DNA of 64,000 bases from Labilibacter sediminis (GCF_005877885.1 NZ_VCHY01000011.1:1-64000), one strand, 5' to 3'; numbered from the stretch's first letter, positions 24,644 to 34,238 are shown. Translations and numbers: made by a program. Notes: generated by a model from the sequence alone, not told the origin.

Positions 24644-25921
24644 TTATTCTCCGATTAAAAATAATACCATCTTTTCTATAGAATGTTGACAAACAGGGCA
24701 AAAGCCGGGAGCCTCGTTTGATTTCATTCGACAATTATAGGCAGGACGAAATATTCCTTTGGATACATATCCTCCTCCTTCAAATACTCCAACAGCATTA
24801 AAATATTCCTCACTTGCAGGTGTTGGAACTGGTATATCTTTATCCAGCATAGGTTTCCATTTGCTATCAAAATCAACCATGGTGGTTAAATTCGGTTGCC
24901 AGGGCTCTGTATTTAAATTGTAAAAATCATTATAACTGGTCTCCGAAGTGTAGTATTCATCTCCTAAACCGGCAAAAGAATGGCCAAACTCATGTATAAA
25001 AACTGTTTTTGAGCGCGGATTATCAACAGATGTCAGCGAAAAATGATTGTATATACCTCCTCCGCCATATTTTTTTGTATTGGCAATTACATATATTTGA
25101 TCATAAGGAACCAAGCCTGCATAATCTCTAATGAGATAGGTGTGGGTACTTTCTAAATATCTGTCGGAATTTAAGGTGTTAAAACTGGATCGTACAGCGG
25201 TGTTTTTCCAGCTATTTTTGCGAGGATCAGTTACGCCTGAGTGTTCAGAGATGGCATCAACAGCCCAGATATTAAACCTGTTTTTGTATTTATTGAAGGG
25301 AGTCTGGGTAAATAAGTATTCGCTTAAATCTTTAATATCGGCATGAAACTTATCTATTTCATCCATGGTGTAACCATCACCAATAAAAACAATGTCAACA
25401 CATTCGCTGGCTGATCCATTATCAATTAGTTTATGTGTAGTAACTTTATTTGTGTTTGTTTTTAAGATGGAATAACTGTTAGGATTAACCTCAGTATTGA
25501 GCAAGGATATAAATTTACCTGCTTTGTTTCTTTTTTCGATGGAAACATGAACTGTACTTTTAGGAAAGGGGCAAACTGCCGTTTGAAAAAAGCTTTTGTC
25601 CATTAACTGAGCTTCATCTGTTGTTTGCCATTCTTCGAAAAGGGTACAAAAGCCTCGCGAAAAAATGATATTTTGTTGTGTGCTGTCTTTTACCAATACC
25701 CTGAATTCTCCATATTCAAAAGCATCAATTGTATTTACGGTTGAGCCACCCCAATAAGGTTCTTGTTTTAGTTCAAAAACAGAAGCCTGAGTTTGCAAAT
25801 GATTACCAGTGAGCACAAAATCAATACGTAACGATTTTTCTGTGAAGAAATTTCTATATTGAGCTGTTGCAGATGAGCAAACAAAGGCAAAAAGGAAAAG
25901 AATAATTGTGAAGTGCTTCAT
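24644..25921 (-). CDS. Secreted M64 family (IgA peptidase-like) metallopeptidase
   Basis: 425 residues with a signal peptide (about 1-20). An N-terminal beta domain (about 25-150) is followed by the M64 catalytic domain with HEFGHSFAGLGDEY: zinc ligands His310 and His314, catalytic Glu311 and third ligand near Asp321. The family is named for the Clostridium ramosum IgA protease, but most Bacteroidota members are uncharacterised. Four cysteines near the C terminus (NCRMKSNEAPGFCPVCQ) may hold the end in place. There is no T9SS sorting domain, so it is probably periplasmic or outer-membrane associated. IgA as a substrate is not implied. Confidence 0.88.
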   Translation of the reverse strand: MKHFTIILFLFAFVCSSATAQYRNFFTEKSLRIDFVLTGNHLQTQASVFELKQEPYWGGSTVNTIDAFEYGEFRVLVKDSTQQNIIFSRGFCTLFEEWQTTDEAQLMDKSFFQTAVCPFPKSTVHVSIEKRNKAGKFISLLNTEVNPNSYSILKTNTNKVTTHKLIDNGSASECVDIVFIGDGYTMDEIDKFHADIKDLSEYLFTQTPFNKYKNRFNIWAVDAISEHSGVTDPRKNSWKNTAVRSSFNTLNSDRYLESTHTYLIRDYAGLVPYDQIYVIANTKKYGGGGIYNHFSLTSVDNPRSKTVFIHEFGHSFAGLGDEYYTSETSYNDFYNLNTEPWQPNLTTMVDFDSKWKPMLDKDIPVPTPASEEYFNAVGVFEGGGYVSKGIFRPAYNCRMKSNEAPGFCPVCQHSIEKMVLFLIGE

Positions 25922-26003
25922 GGTATGAATAATTAACTTATATTTTTGTAAAAGTAATAAAGTAAAACAGGAAATAATTCAAATACAATCAATAATCCCT
26001 AAA

Positions 26004-27296
26004 ATGTCTGAAATATCACAACAGCAAGTCGATACAAGCCAACTGGTTTCTTCCTTTGAAAATTTATTAATAAACATGGGTGTTGATGAAAAGGCAACCG
26101 TTTATATAAAGGTGGTTCTGTTTTCGGCTGTAGCCATACTTTTAGCTAAGCTGGCACATTTTGTAGTAAAACGGTATCTGGTAAAATTTGTTGAGCGTTT
26201 GGTGCATAAAACTAAATCGAGGTACGACGATTTTTTTGTGAAGAGAAAGTTAATCAGGCGTGCAGCATATATGGTTCCTGCACTGGTTATTTACTTATCG
26301 CTCGATCTAATTTTTGCTGAATTTGTTTTTATTAATGAAGTATTTCACAATTTGGTATCGGTATATTTTATTGTGGTGCTTTTGTTGGTGGTAGATTCTT
26401 TTTTTAAGTCGCTGCAGGATATTTACGATACCTTACCTTATAGCAAAGACCGACCAATTAAGGGGTATTTGCAAGGAATGCAATTGTTGTTTGTAATAAT
26501 TGGAGTTCTGGTTATCGTTTCAATTATTTTTGATATTAAACTAATTGCTGTATTTACAGGATTAGGCGCCATAGCTGCGGTTTTAATTTTAGTTTTTAAA
26601 GATACCATCCTTGGTTTTGTTGCAAGTATTCAACTGTCGGCTAACAATATGGTAAAGCCTGGCGACTGGATAGAAATGCCATCGCATAAAGCAGACGGTA
26701 CAGTGCTGGAAATGACCCTGAATACGGTGAAGGTTCAAAACTGGGATAAAACCATTTCAACCATTCCAACCTATGCTTTGGTAAGCGAAAGTTTTAAAAA
26801 CTGGAAGGGGATGGAAGAGTCAGGAGGAAGAAGAATAAAACGGTCGATTAATATTGATATGAAAACCGTAAAATTCTGTACGCCTAAAATGATTGAAAAA
26901 TATAAGGAAATTCAGTTTTTATCTGATTATGTGGAGAAGAAGGTTAAGGAGTTGAAAGAGTTTAATGGTAAGTTTGGAATTGATGATAAGGTTTTGGTGA
27001 ATGGCCGCAGACTCACAAATATTGGCGTTTTCAGAAAGTATCTGAAGAGTTATTTAAGACATCATTCTAAGATTCATAATGATATGACGTTTCTGGTTCG
27101 TCAACTTCAACCAAATGAAAAGGGAATTCCCATTGAAATATATGTTTTTAGTAATGATCAGGAATGGGGGAATTATGAAGATTTGCAAAGTGATATTTTT
27201 GATCATATTCTGGCTGTAATTCCCGAATTTGACTTAAGTGTGTTTCAATTTCCAACAGAAAGTACAATAAATACTTCATTTTTAAACGAGGTGTAG
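26004..27296 (+). CDS. MscS-like mechanosensitive channel (YbdG type)
   Basis: 430 residues. About five membrane helices (about 25-190) end in the pore helix GLGAIAAVLILVFKDTILGF, followed by the MscS beta domain (IQLSANNMVKPGDWIEMP) and a long C-terminal cytosolic domain. The insertion SFKNWKGMEESGGRRIKRSI is characteristic of YbdG, the miniconductance channel that opens on hypo-osmotic shock and protects the cell. It is an inner-membrane protein. The gene is divergent from the M64 gene across 82 bases. Confidence 0.9.
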   Translation: MSEISQQQVDTSQLVSSFENLLINMGVDEKATVYIKVVLFSAVAILLAKLAHFVVKRYLVKFVERLVHKTKSRYDDFFVKRKLIRRAAYMVPALVIYLSLDLIFAEFVFINEVFHNLVSVYFIVVLLLVVDSFFKSLQDIYDTLPYSKDRPIKGYLQGMQLLFVIIGVLVIVSIIFDIKLIAVFTGLGAIAAVLILVFKDTILGFVASIQLSANNMVKPGDWIEMPSHKADGTVLEMTLNTVKVQNWDKTISTIPTYALVSESFKNWKGMEESGGRRIKRSINIDMKTVKFCTPKMIEKYKEIQFLSDYVEKKVKELKEFNGKFGIDDKVLVNGRRLTNIGVFRKYLKSYLRHHSKIHNDMTFLVRQLQPNEKGIPIEIYVFSNDQEWGNYEDLQSDIFDHILAVIPEFDLSVFQFPTESTINTSFLNEV

Positions 27297-27413
27297 TGAA
27301 AAATAGGGGTAATGCGTTCTTATTGCTTTAATGATAGCTAATTAATGAAGTTATAAAGTAAAAGAAGATGTGCTGTTTATTAGATTAATATTTAATAAAT
27401 ATGACAAATTTTA

Positions 27414-27493
27414 TTGAAATTATTGGGTTGGTTTTATATTTTTGTGCTAAATTATTAGTAAACTAGTTCAAAATATTACAAATCATAACTTTG
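27414..27493 (+). promoter_or_regulatory. Candidate promoters of the Lrp-family gene
   Basis: TTG (27414-27416), a 20-base spacer and TATTTTTG (27437-27444) form the better promoter. A second TAACTTTG at 27486-27493 is a perfect -7 element but has no good -33 and would leave a leader of only about six bases. Confidence 0.45.
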
Positions 27494-27505
27494 TGAACAG
27501 CAAAC

Positions 27506-27970
27506 ATGGATAACAGCCAACAAATTGATAGTTTAGATAAAAAGATTTTATCTCTTATCACAAAAAATGCAAGAATACCTTTTTTAGAGGTTGCCAGAGA
27601 ATGTAAAGTTTCGGGGGCAGCGATACATCAAAGAATTCAGCGATTAATGAACCTGGGTGTTATTAAAGGATCAGAGTTTGTTATTAATCCAGCTAAAATT
27701 GGTTATCATACCTGTGCTTTTATGGGAGTTTTCTTAAAGAAGGCCAGTTTATTTGATAAGGTGGTTGAGATGTTAAAGGAAATTCCTCAGATTGTGGAGT
27801 GTCATTATACAACCGGCCAATATGCCATCTTTATTAAAATATATGCTAAAAACAATGAAGATTTAAAGCGTATGTTACACGATCGTTTACAGGCAATTAC
27901 GGGCATATCATCTACCGAAACAATTATTTCTTTAGAAGAAACATTTAAGCGTCAGTTACCCATAGATTAA
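27506..27970 (+). CDS. Lrp/AsnC family transcriptional regulator
   Basis: 154 residues. An N-terminal AsnC-type winged HTH (about 8-60; VARECKVSGAAIHQRIQRL) is followed by the RAM ligand-binding domain (about 70-150), with the typical HYTTGQYAIFIKIYAKN. Members bind amino acids and control amino-acid metabolism, often as octamers. No amino-acid gene lies immediately beside it, so it is a stand-alone regulator of unknown ligand. It ends at a strong terminator that overlaps the end of the next, convergent gene. Confidence 0.93.
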   Translation: MDNSQQIDSLDKKILSLITKNARIPFLEVARECKVSGAAIHQRIQRLMNLGVIKGSEFVINPAKIGYHTCAFMGVFLKKASLFDKVVEMLKEIPQIVECHYTTGQYAIFIKIYAKNNEDLKRMLHDRLQAITGISSTETIISLEETFKRQLPID

Positions 27971-28024
27971 AATTTATAATAACCTTAATTTATAATAAAC
28001 ATCCAATTTGGGGTTAAAAAATCT

Positions 28025-28059
28025 AAAGCTTCGATTAAGTTATTAATCGGAGCTTTTTT
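28025..28059 (+). terminator. Terminator of the Lrp gene, overlapping the next gene's 3' end
   Basis: AAAGCTTCGATTAA (28025-28038) pairs with TTAATCGGAGCTTT (28043-28056) with one G-T wobble, then TTT to 28059. The right arm covers the last codons and stop of the leftward gene that ends at 28043. Confidence 0.8.
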
Positions 28060-28624
28060 GTAGGTTCCATTCGTTGTAAATAATTTTTTTTAATGGAGCT
28101 ATATATTTTTTAAAACTCATTGTTAAAAGGTTTATGATAGGATCATTTTTTACTGCCTGAGTGTAGTTTTCTTGATTTATTTTCCATAAAACTTCTTTAT
28201 CGTACTTACTGTTTTCCGTAGAAAGAACCAGATGAGGAAGAATTGTAGAAGTTGCTTGAATGGGGATTTCATTTTCTTTAATAATTCCTTTGGAGATAAG
28301 AAGAGGATGTATTTCAAAAAAGTTGTACGTACTATCGCCTAAATACAGGTTTAAACTAAGTTTTTGAACCAGAGGAACCTGAAAATAAAAGTTGAAAGTG
28401 TTATTCGGATCTTTAATATGAATTGAAATCATGTTGCTATGCATATTGTCGGGTGAGTAAAATATTTTCCATTCTATATTCTGCTCATCCTTAAATTGTT
28501 CTTTAAGACCCAGCCATACCAACATTCTTGGCCAAACAATTAGTTTAAAATGATCGCTCCAATCATTTTTATCTCTTAATGCTAATGCATTCTCAAGTGT
28601 TAAATCAATTATTGGAATTTTCAT
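28043..28624 (-). CDS. Hypothetical protein, 193 residues
   Basis: I do not recognise it. It is a soluble acidic-to-neutral protein without a signal peptide or membrane helix, starting MKIPIIDLTLENALALRDKN. It has a mixed alpha/beta appearance with aromatic-rich strands in the middle (NTFNFYFQVPLVQKL) and no repeated Cys/His motif. Codon use looks like its neighbours. It is a single-gene unit; its 3' end is shared with the Lrp terminator stem. A 275-base gap follows its start, containing only a small CAGTATT/AATACTG hairpin at 28748-28765. Confidence 0.65.
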   Translation of the reverse strand: MKIPIIDLTLENALALRDKNDWSDHFKLIVWPRMLVWLGLKEQFKDEQNIEWKIFYSPDNMHSNMISIHIKDPNNTFNFYFQVPLVQKLSLNLYLGDSTYNFFEIHPLLISKGIIKENEIPIQATSTILPHLVLSTENSKYDKEVLWKINQENYTQAVKNDPIINLLTMSFKKYIAPLKKIIYNEWNLQKSSD

Positions 28625-28872
28625 AAGATTATAAATTTCTTGTGTTTGTCATATGGTGTTTCATGGTTGTATATTTTGATTTAGTTAAGGTTTGCTTGTT
28701 GGTTCTTCAGTTTTTGCAGAATGTATAATTCTTTTTTACTGTGTTATCAGTATTGCTAAATACTGTAGCCTGATTTTAGTGAAGCACGAAACTACAATAA
28801 TCTTATTAAATATTGGAAGGCTTGGTGTAGGAAGTATTGGTAATTATCCTAAAAGAAAGAGTAGATAAAAAA

Positions 28873-28892
28873 AGGCTCTTTTAAAAGAGCCT
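28873..28892 (-). terminator. Terminator of the 237-residue gene
   Basis: AGGCTCTT (28873-28880) pairs with AAGAGCCT (28885-28892); on the minus strand it runs into a T tract (plus A867-873 region). It lies just after the stop at 28900. Confidence 0.75.
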
Positions 28893-28899
28893 CTGTTTA

Positions 28900-29613
28900 T
28901 TATCGTATTTGTTCAAGATATTTTGCTTTGGCTTTCTTGAGTAATTCTAAATCTATTTTAGGATTATAAATTCGAATCATATCCTGTATTTCAAAATTAT
29001 GATGGAAATGTCCTAAAGCCGCATCAAAGAAACTTCCTTCCCAATTGTATTTTACTTTTTTTGTGAGTTCTTCAAACTCAGCCCATTTAACATACCTTGG
29101 AATAGTAATATACCCATGGTCTTTTTCAACGACATCAAAATACAAACCTTCTTCGACTTCCCTTAGTTTAAAAAATTTTTTTAATCTAATTATACCTACA
29201 GCGCTAATCTTCTTCGAAGGTTTCTTTTTAAATTCAAATCCTTCGTCTGCAAAACAAGCTTGTAACTCTTTTATTTGATCATAACTAGTTAAATGCCTGA
29301 TTCGAATCATGTGATAGGTTTTGTTATATAATGTAACAGTACCCGCATCAGCATGAAAATAGGAAGGATAATATTTTTTAATGTTTTGGCGAGCTCGTGT
29401 AATTTCTTCTAAAGTGTACAGTTTATCAACTACCAGATAAATGTAAAGTGGTTTTGATTCTTGCGGTGATTCACTATAGTAATTAAAAAATCCTGGAAAT
29501 GGTTCCTGAGCGGCCAAAACAAAAGTATTAGCCATTATCTTATCCTCCAAAGTAACCAGTTGCTCCGACTTTAACAGGTTACCATATCGTTCTATAATAT
29601 TACTTTCAGCCAT
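28900..29613 (-). CDS. Conserved-looking hypothetical protein, 237 residues
   Basis: I cannot name a family. It begins MAESNIIERYGNLLKSEQL and has no signal peptide or membrane segment. Residues about 25-125 could form an alpha/beta unit (TFVLAAQEPFPGFF...YIYLVVDKLYTLEEITRA). A basic segment KKKPSKKISAVGIIRLKKFFKL (about 128-150) separates it from a second half with YFDVVEKDHGYITIP and histidines in GHFHHNFE. It is soluble and cytosolic, a single gene upstream of its own terminator. Confidence 0.65.
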   Translation of the reverse strand: MAESNIIERYGNLLKSEQLVTLEDKIMANTFVLAAQEPFPGFFNYYSESPQESKPLYIYLVVDKLYTLEEITRARQNIKKYYPSYFHADAGTVTLYNKTYHMIRIRHLTSYDQIKELQACFADEGFEFKKKPSKKISAVGIIRLKKFFKLREVEEGLYFDVVEKDHGYITIPRYVKWAEFEELTKKVKYNWEGSFFDAALGHFHHNFEIQDMIRIYNPKIDLELLKKAKAKYLEQIR

Positions 29614-29743
29614 AACAAATAGATTTTGATTTAGGTTATTTTACTTGTGATAAGTTACAATAAAATTTCAATAAGTCAATAAACTATCTGAATATCTTAA
29701 ATAGGTTGGTCAGGTAATTTTAATACATTTAACTGCGTATTTA

Positions 29744-30520
29744 TTATACATGATCACGTGTGAAAACAGGTTTTAATTCAGTTGATAAATGACTGTTAAA
29801 ATAATAGCCATCTAAATCAAAAGCTTTAATTTCTTCGGGATTTTTAATGTTGTTTTGAATAATAAAGCGAGTCATCAAACCTCTGGCTTTTTTAGCATAA
29901 AAACTAATCATTTTGTACTCCCCGTTTTTTAAATCTTTAAATGCCGGGGTAATGATTGGTACCTTTATGTCTTTAGCTTGTATCGATTTAAAATATTCAT
30001 TAGAAGCTAAATTAATGAGTGCCTTATGGTTGTTTTTTGCGATATCTTCATTTAATAATTTGGTAATTTTATTTCCCCAAAACGAATAAAGGTTTTTGTG
30101 ATTTGAGAAGGATAATGCTGTTCCCATTTCCAATCTGTATGGTAATATTAAATCGAGCGGTCTCAATAAACCATATAATCCGGAAAGGATGCTTAATGTA
30201 TTTTGGCAGCTTTTAACATCTTCATCTGATAAAGAGTAAGCATCAATACCGGTATAAACGTCACCAGTAAAGGCAAAAAGAGCTTGCTTACCAAGTTTGT
30301 CATCGAATGGATATTCCCATGTTTGAAATCTGTTGTAATTTAAATCGGCCAGTTTAGTGCTTACTTTCATCAGCGTAGCAATTTTATCCGGAGTTAAAGT
30401 TTTTAACTTACTCACGATTTTTTGAGGTTCTTTAATAAACCTGTAACTACTAGAGCTTATATGTTGACCAACGCTTCTGTCAAAATCCAGTGACTTCGCT
30501 GGAGAAATTATTATTTGCAT
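29744..30520 (-). CDS. yaaA: Peroxide stress protein YaaA (DUF328/UPF0246)
   Basis: 258 residues of the YaaA family from start to end: MQIIISPAKSLDF at the N terminus, the helical region with SSSYRFIKEPQ, LSGLYGLLRPLDLILPYRLEMG in the middle and FDLDGYYFN near the C terminus. In E. coli it lowers free iron during hydrogen peroxide stress and binds DNA. It is cytosolic. A perfect -7 element TACATTTG (plus CAAATGTA, 30542-30549) is 22 bases before the ATG on the minus strand, without a clear -33. Confidence 0.93.
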   Translation of the reverse strand: MQIIISPAKSLDFDRSVGQHISSSSYRFIKEPQKIVSKLKTLTPDKIATLMKVSTKLADLNYNRFQTWEYPFDDKLGKQALFAFTGDVYTGIDAYSLSDEDVKSCQNTLSILSGLYGLLRPLDLILPYRLEMGTALSFSNHKNLYSFWGNKITKLLNEDIAKNNHKALINLASNEYFKSIQAKDIKVPIITPAFKDLKNGEYKMISFYAKKARGLMTRFIIQNNIKNPEEIKAFDLDGYYFNSHLSTELKPVFTRDHV

Positions 30521-30541
30521 GATTTTTTAATTTTAATAACG

Positions 30542-30549
30542 CAAATGTA
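30542..30549 (-). promoter_or_regulatory. -7 element of yaaA
   Basis: On the minus strand TACATTTG matches TAnnTTTG exactly. No good -33 TTTG is present at the usual distance, so the promoter is only partly supported. Confidence 0.4.
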
Positions 30550-30602
30550 AATAAATGGTTTAAGAGTTATATTGCCATGTATTATTTAAGATGAGAATAA
30601 AA

Positions 30603-30628
30603 AAGACCATCTTAATTGAGACAGTCTT
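30603..30628 (-). terminator. Terminator of the porP-ompA-ABC-secreted protein operon
   Basis: AAGAC (30603-30607) pairs with GTCTT (30624-30628), and TCT (30610-30612) with AGA (30619-30621). On the minus strand it is followed by a run of T. It lies about 65 bases after the stop at 30692. Confidence 0.55.
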
Positions 30629-30691
30629 ATTCATCTGAGCCCTAAAATTTGAGCATCAATTTATTTGGATTACCTTATTAAGAGTTAATGG

Positions 30692-31189
30692 TTAAAAACT
30701 GCCAGGAGGCTCTGTTGGAGGATCATCCTTAAGTTTTTCATTTCTATAATATCTTACCACAATACCTAAGCACCTGCTTATGCCCCTAAAGTTTTCGGGA
30801 TTTTGAGGTGTGATTTCAAGAAATATACGTTGGGAGGAACCAAAGCTAATGCTAATGCTTGTACTAAAATGGTCATCTATATTGTCCCAAAGTACTTTTT
30901 TAGTATTGAAGTCTAGGATTCTGACTCTAAAATCACCAAGAAACTCTTCTTTACAAAGGTTAATATGGTAAGCAGTTCCTCCATAAAAAACCTGAATTAG
31001 CTGGAGCTTTTGGTTAGGTTTAATCTTATAACTTCTGGCAAAAGCCTGCTTATTAAACAATTTGTTTGTGGGTGGGCAAAAGTCAAATACATCGTTGCAT
31101 GATTGTGCTTGAGCATATATAGATAAGAAGAGGAATGTAGCGCAGATAAGTGCTATGCATTTTTGTGTTGTTGTTTTTAAGAATTTCAT
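30692..31189 (-). CDS. Small secreted protein A, paralogue of the one at 43860
   Basis: 165 residues with a signal peptide (about 1-28, ending AQAQS). The mature part has four cysteines (SCNDVFDFCPP, NLCKEEF, SRCLGIV) and ends in a proline-rich tail PPTEPPGSF. It shares a pattern with the product of 43860..44303: an N-terminal Cys pair, YGGxxY, FRxxI...VLxDN, SSQxxxIEvxP and a late Cys in (R/E)C(L/A)G. It belongs to no family I know. It is the last gene of the leftward operon, 38 bases after the ABC transporter, and is probably the transporter's partner or cargo; that link is inferred only from position. Confidence 0.75.
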   Translation of the reverse strand: MKFLKTTTQKCIALICATFLFLSIYAQAQSCNDVFDFCPPTNKLFNKQAFARSYKIKPNQKLQLIQVFYGGTAYHINLCKEEFLGDFRVRILDFNTKKVLWDNIDDHFSTSISISFGSSQRIFLEITPQNPENFRGISRCLGIVVRYYRNEKLKDDPPTEPPGSF

Positions 31190-31227
31190 AAGTTTATTCT
31201 GTTTTGTAATTAACTTGTTATTGAAAA

Positions 31228-34224
31228 TCAGAATTTTCTCTTTTTAAGACTAATTAAGATAGTAAAATAAAATAATATTATAAACAGTGAAATTACGATA
31301 AGGTTAAAGTGGTATGTTTTAATCAATAAGGAACCTGCTCTTTTATATGGAGCATAATAATGTGATCTACCCATTTGATTGTCAGAAATATAGTATCCTG
31401 GCTGAAATTTACGAATCATCTCTCCATCGCTATAGATGAATTTTTGGTAGTCGTTACTTTTTAAAATAAATTCAGACAGTTTTTGATTGTAGTATAATTC
31501 TTTTTTTATGTCTTTATTTTCTTTTCTTAACCCAGTAACATTATCGTATACTTTATTGAGTTTAAGTTTGAGCCATTTTTTAACTTTTTTAATGGTTTGG
31601 CTTATTTTAGGCACATTTTCCGGAGTTATCTCATTTTTTAGTATCTCATTTTTTATTTCCGGAAAATGAGTGATTAAATTATCAATTAATAGTTTGATGT
31701 TGTTGCTTGTTCCTGTTTCCCCACTTTGTTCTTTATTCAGTTGCGATAGTAATGTTTCTATTTTCGGAATTAAGAAGTTGTTGTAATAAACCAATTTGCT
31801 TTGTTCAATAAGTTGGTCAATTACCTTAGTGCTGTATTTGTTTTTGGTAAATTGAATAACCATTAATGATTCGTATGACCATCTTGAAATATTAATGTCG
31901 GCATAAAAAGGAACATATTTTTTAGATGCCAGACTATGGTGAATTTTATCGAAATCCAGAATAGCCCCGGCCAATAAAATTTGAGGAATCAATAAAAAAG
32001 GTATAGTAATATAGATAGCCAAAATTGATTTAAATTTGGAGGATATATATAAGCCAATTAAACTTGAAGCTACTGCAGTGAGCCATAAAGTAAGAAAGTA
32101 GTCCCAGAACATTCCTTTAATTTCTAAAATCGTATTGCCAACCCAAACATAGCAAAGGATTTGTATTGCGTTTACAATGGCTACAAACAGTACTTTTGAG
32201 TTGAGATATGATACCGGACTCAAACTTAAGAATGATTCTCGCTTTAAAACTTTGAGGTCTCGAAATATTTCGCTTGAGCTTAATATTAATCCTAAAAAAA
32301 GTGCAACAACCACACTTATAAAAAGGTAGGCCGGGATGTTGTCGTTATTGATAAAGAGGTATTTATGGGTAGTGTAATCTGTTGATTTTAAAAAGAAGGC
32401 CATAACAAAAGATAATAGAGGAGCACCAAATAATACAAGCAACAGGTATTGTTTGTCGGCCATGCGTATCATCACATTTCGCTTGAAATAAATCAAAAAC
32501 TGCTTAAATAAACTTGGAATGTAGGTGTTACTTTTAGTTGAATACTTTCTTTGGGATTTCTTTGTCTGTATGCTCTTTTTCTTGTTGGTTTTGTTTGTAA
32601 GAATATTGTGCCATTCAGTATTTTTTAAAACTCTTTTGTTAATAAATTCACCTTTAGAAGATTTATCCCTGTATTCCATTAGGTCTATAATTCTTTCAGG
32701 ATTATAATGGCCGTACCTTAAGTTGTCGTCAATAGCAGAATCAACCAGCTGAAGGTGCTTTTTAAAATATGACGAAGCAGTAAAAGGATTTCCAAAGTAG
32801 GCAGAGTACCCATTTTCATCTAAAATGAGAAGTTTGTCGAATAAAAAGAAAACGTCAGAGGTGGGTTGGTGAATATTTATAATAACAATATTACCCTGTG
32901 AGGCAATCTTTTTTAATACTTTAACCACAATTAAAGCATCAGAAGAAGACAGGCCGGATGTGGGTTCGTCAACAAATAGTATTCCCGGTTTTCGAACCAC
33001 TTCAAGTGCTATGTTTAACCTTTTTCTTTGTCCTCCACTAATTATTTTATCCAGTGGATTACCGACTTTTAAGTGCTTTATTTTTAAGAGGCCAAGTTCA
33101 GCTAAGGTTTTATTTACCAGATGGATTATTTGTTTTTTAGATAAATCGTTTCTGCAAAACTGAGTGCTGTATAATAGGTTTTGGAATACGGTTAAATCTT
33201 CAATAAGTAAATCATCCTGTGGCACAACACCAATTTGTTGTTTTAATGAATCCAGATTTTCGTACAAATCGAAGCCATTGATTTTTATGTGTCCCTGATC
33301 AGTTTCTAAAGTTCCGCTAAGTAAATTAAATAAAGTGGTTTTCCCAGTACCGCTTCCTCCCATAATGGCCATAAGCTGTCCTGAGCTTACCTCAAACGAA
33401 AGCGGTTTTATTCCCTGGTTGGAGTTATTAAAGCTTTTTGATATATCAATGGCTTCAATTTCCATGTAATGGGTTGACTTTTTCTGGAATATTAAATTAA
33501 GATCTCCAAAAAATAATGGGGTAATATTCTCTCCATCTATCACACCTCCAGCCGAAAGCTGGTAAATTCTCTCCGGAAATATAATTTGATTGTTTAGTAA
33601 TAGCTCTTCAGAACCCACATATTTTACCAAGAACGACTGCATCGAACAAACGTATAGAGCAAATAACTTTCCTTTAAAATCATCGCGTTGCAGTGTATGA
33701 AACGATTGGAGTTTAATGCGTGTAAAGTTGCCAACTGCTACTATTGACTTCGAAAGGTTTGCGTATTCAAGATCATCACGGATAAAATGTGAAACACAAC
33801 TCATCTCATCTTCAGGAAGTTCAAAAGATGTCTTAATTAAATTTAGTTGTTTTAAAAGCCTGTCTAATTTTTCCTTTTTTGTGATGATAATCTCCTGGTC
33901 TATAACATAGTCCAAGAGTGTGATGTAAAGTTCTGTTTTTTGTGTTTTTGATAGCTGCGAACTAATGTTTGATACAATGCTTTGTGTCTTATTGAGATAT
34001 AAAGTCTCTGTTGGATTTTCGTTTTTGGGAGCTTTTAGTTTGTAGTCATTATAATAATCCAAAAGTTCAAGTTGAACTTTCTGAGAAAAACGGGTGACAA
34101 GGTATTGCTCAAGGTAAGATTTATCGAGAATGGCAAAATCATCTTCTTCCTTGTGTTTAAACAAGGCAAATAGTTCTACTATTTGTCGAATGGTATCTAA
34201 CTTGAATAATACTTCCATATGCAA
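31228..34224 (-). CDS. ABCG-like ABC transporter with N-terminal and periplasmic extra domains
   Basis: 998 residues. An N-terminal helical region (about 1-250) resembles no clear family. The ABC ATPase (about 255-490) has Walker A GGSGTGKTT (289-297), signature ISGGQRKR (395-402), Walker B ILFVDEP and switch His452, in the ABCG/White order with the membrane part following it. Membrane helices are near 592-612, 632-652, 678-698, 707-727, 732-754 and 974-993. Between the last two lies a charged ~215-residue segment, probably outside the cytosol. All key ATPase residues are intact. It lies 14 bases after the OmpA gene, so it is part of the PorP operon. Export of a surface component is the likely role; the substrate is unknown. 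Confidence 0.88.
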   Translation of the reverse strand: MHMEVLFKLDTIRQIVELFALFKHKEEDDFAILDKSYLEQYLVTRFSQKVQLELLDYYNDYKLKAPKNENPTETLYLNKTQSIVSNISSQLSKTQKTELYITLLDYVIDQEIIITKKEKLDRLLKQLNLIKTSFELPEDEMSCVSHFIRDDLEYANLSKSIVAVGNFTRIKLQSFHTLQRDDFKGKLFALYVCSMQSFLVKYVGSEELLLNNQIIFPERIYQLSAGGVIDGENITPLFFGDLNLIFQKKSTHYMEIEAIDISKSFNNSNQGIKPLSFEVSSGQLMAIMGGSGTGKTTLFNLLSGTLETDQGHIKINGFDLYENLDSLKQQIGVVPQDDLLIEDLTVFQNLLYSTQFCRNDLSKKQIIHLVNKTLAELGLLKIKHLKVGNPLDKIISGGQRKRLNIALEVVRKPGILFVDEPTSGLSSSDALIVVKVLKKIASQGNIVIINIHQPTSDVFFLFDKLLILDENGYSAYFGNPFTASSYFKKHLQLVDSAIDDNLRYGHYNPERIIDLMEYRDKSSKGEFINKRVLKNTEWHNILTNKTNKKKSIQTKKSQRKYSTKSNTYIPSLFKQFLIYFKRNVMIRMADKQYLLLVLFGAPLLSFVMAFFLKSTDYTTHKYLFINNDNIPAYLFISVVVALFLGLILSSSEIFRDLKVLKRESFLSLSPVSYLNSKVLFVAIVNAIQILCYVWVGNTILEIKGMFWDYFLTLWLTAVASSLIGLYISSKFKSILAIYITIPFLLIPQILLAGAILDFDKIHHSLASKKYVPFYADINISRWSYESLMVIQFTKNKYSTKVIDQLIEQSKLVYYNNFLIPKIETLLSQLNKEQSGETGTSNNIKLLIDNLITHFPEIKNEILKNEITPENVPKISQTIKKVKKWLKLKLNKVYDNVTGLRKENKDIKKELYYNQKLSEFILKSNDYQKFIYSDGEMIRKFQPGYYISDNQMGRSHYYAPYKRAGSLLIKTYHFNLIVISLFIILFYFTILISLKKRKF

Positions 34225-34238
34225 CTGGTATTTAATTC

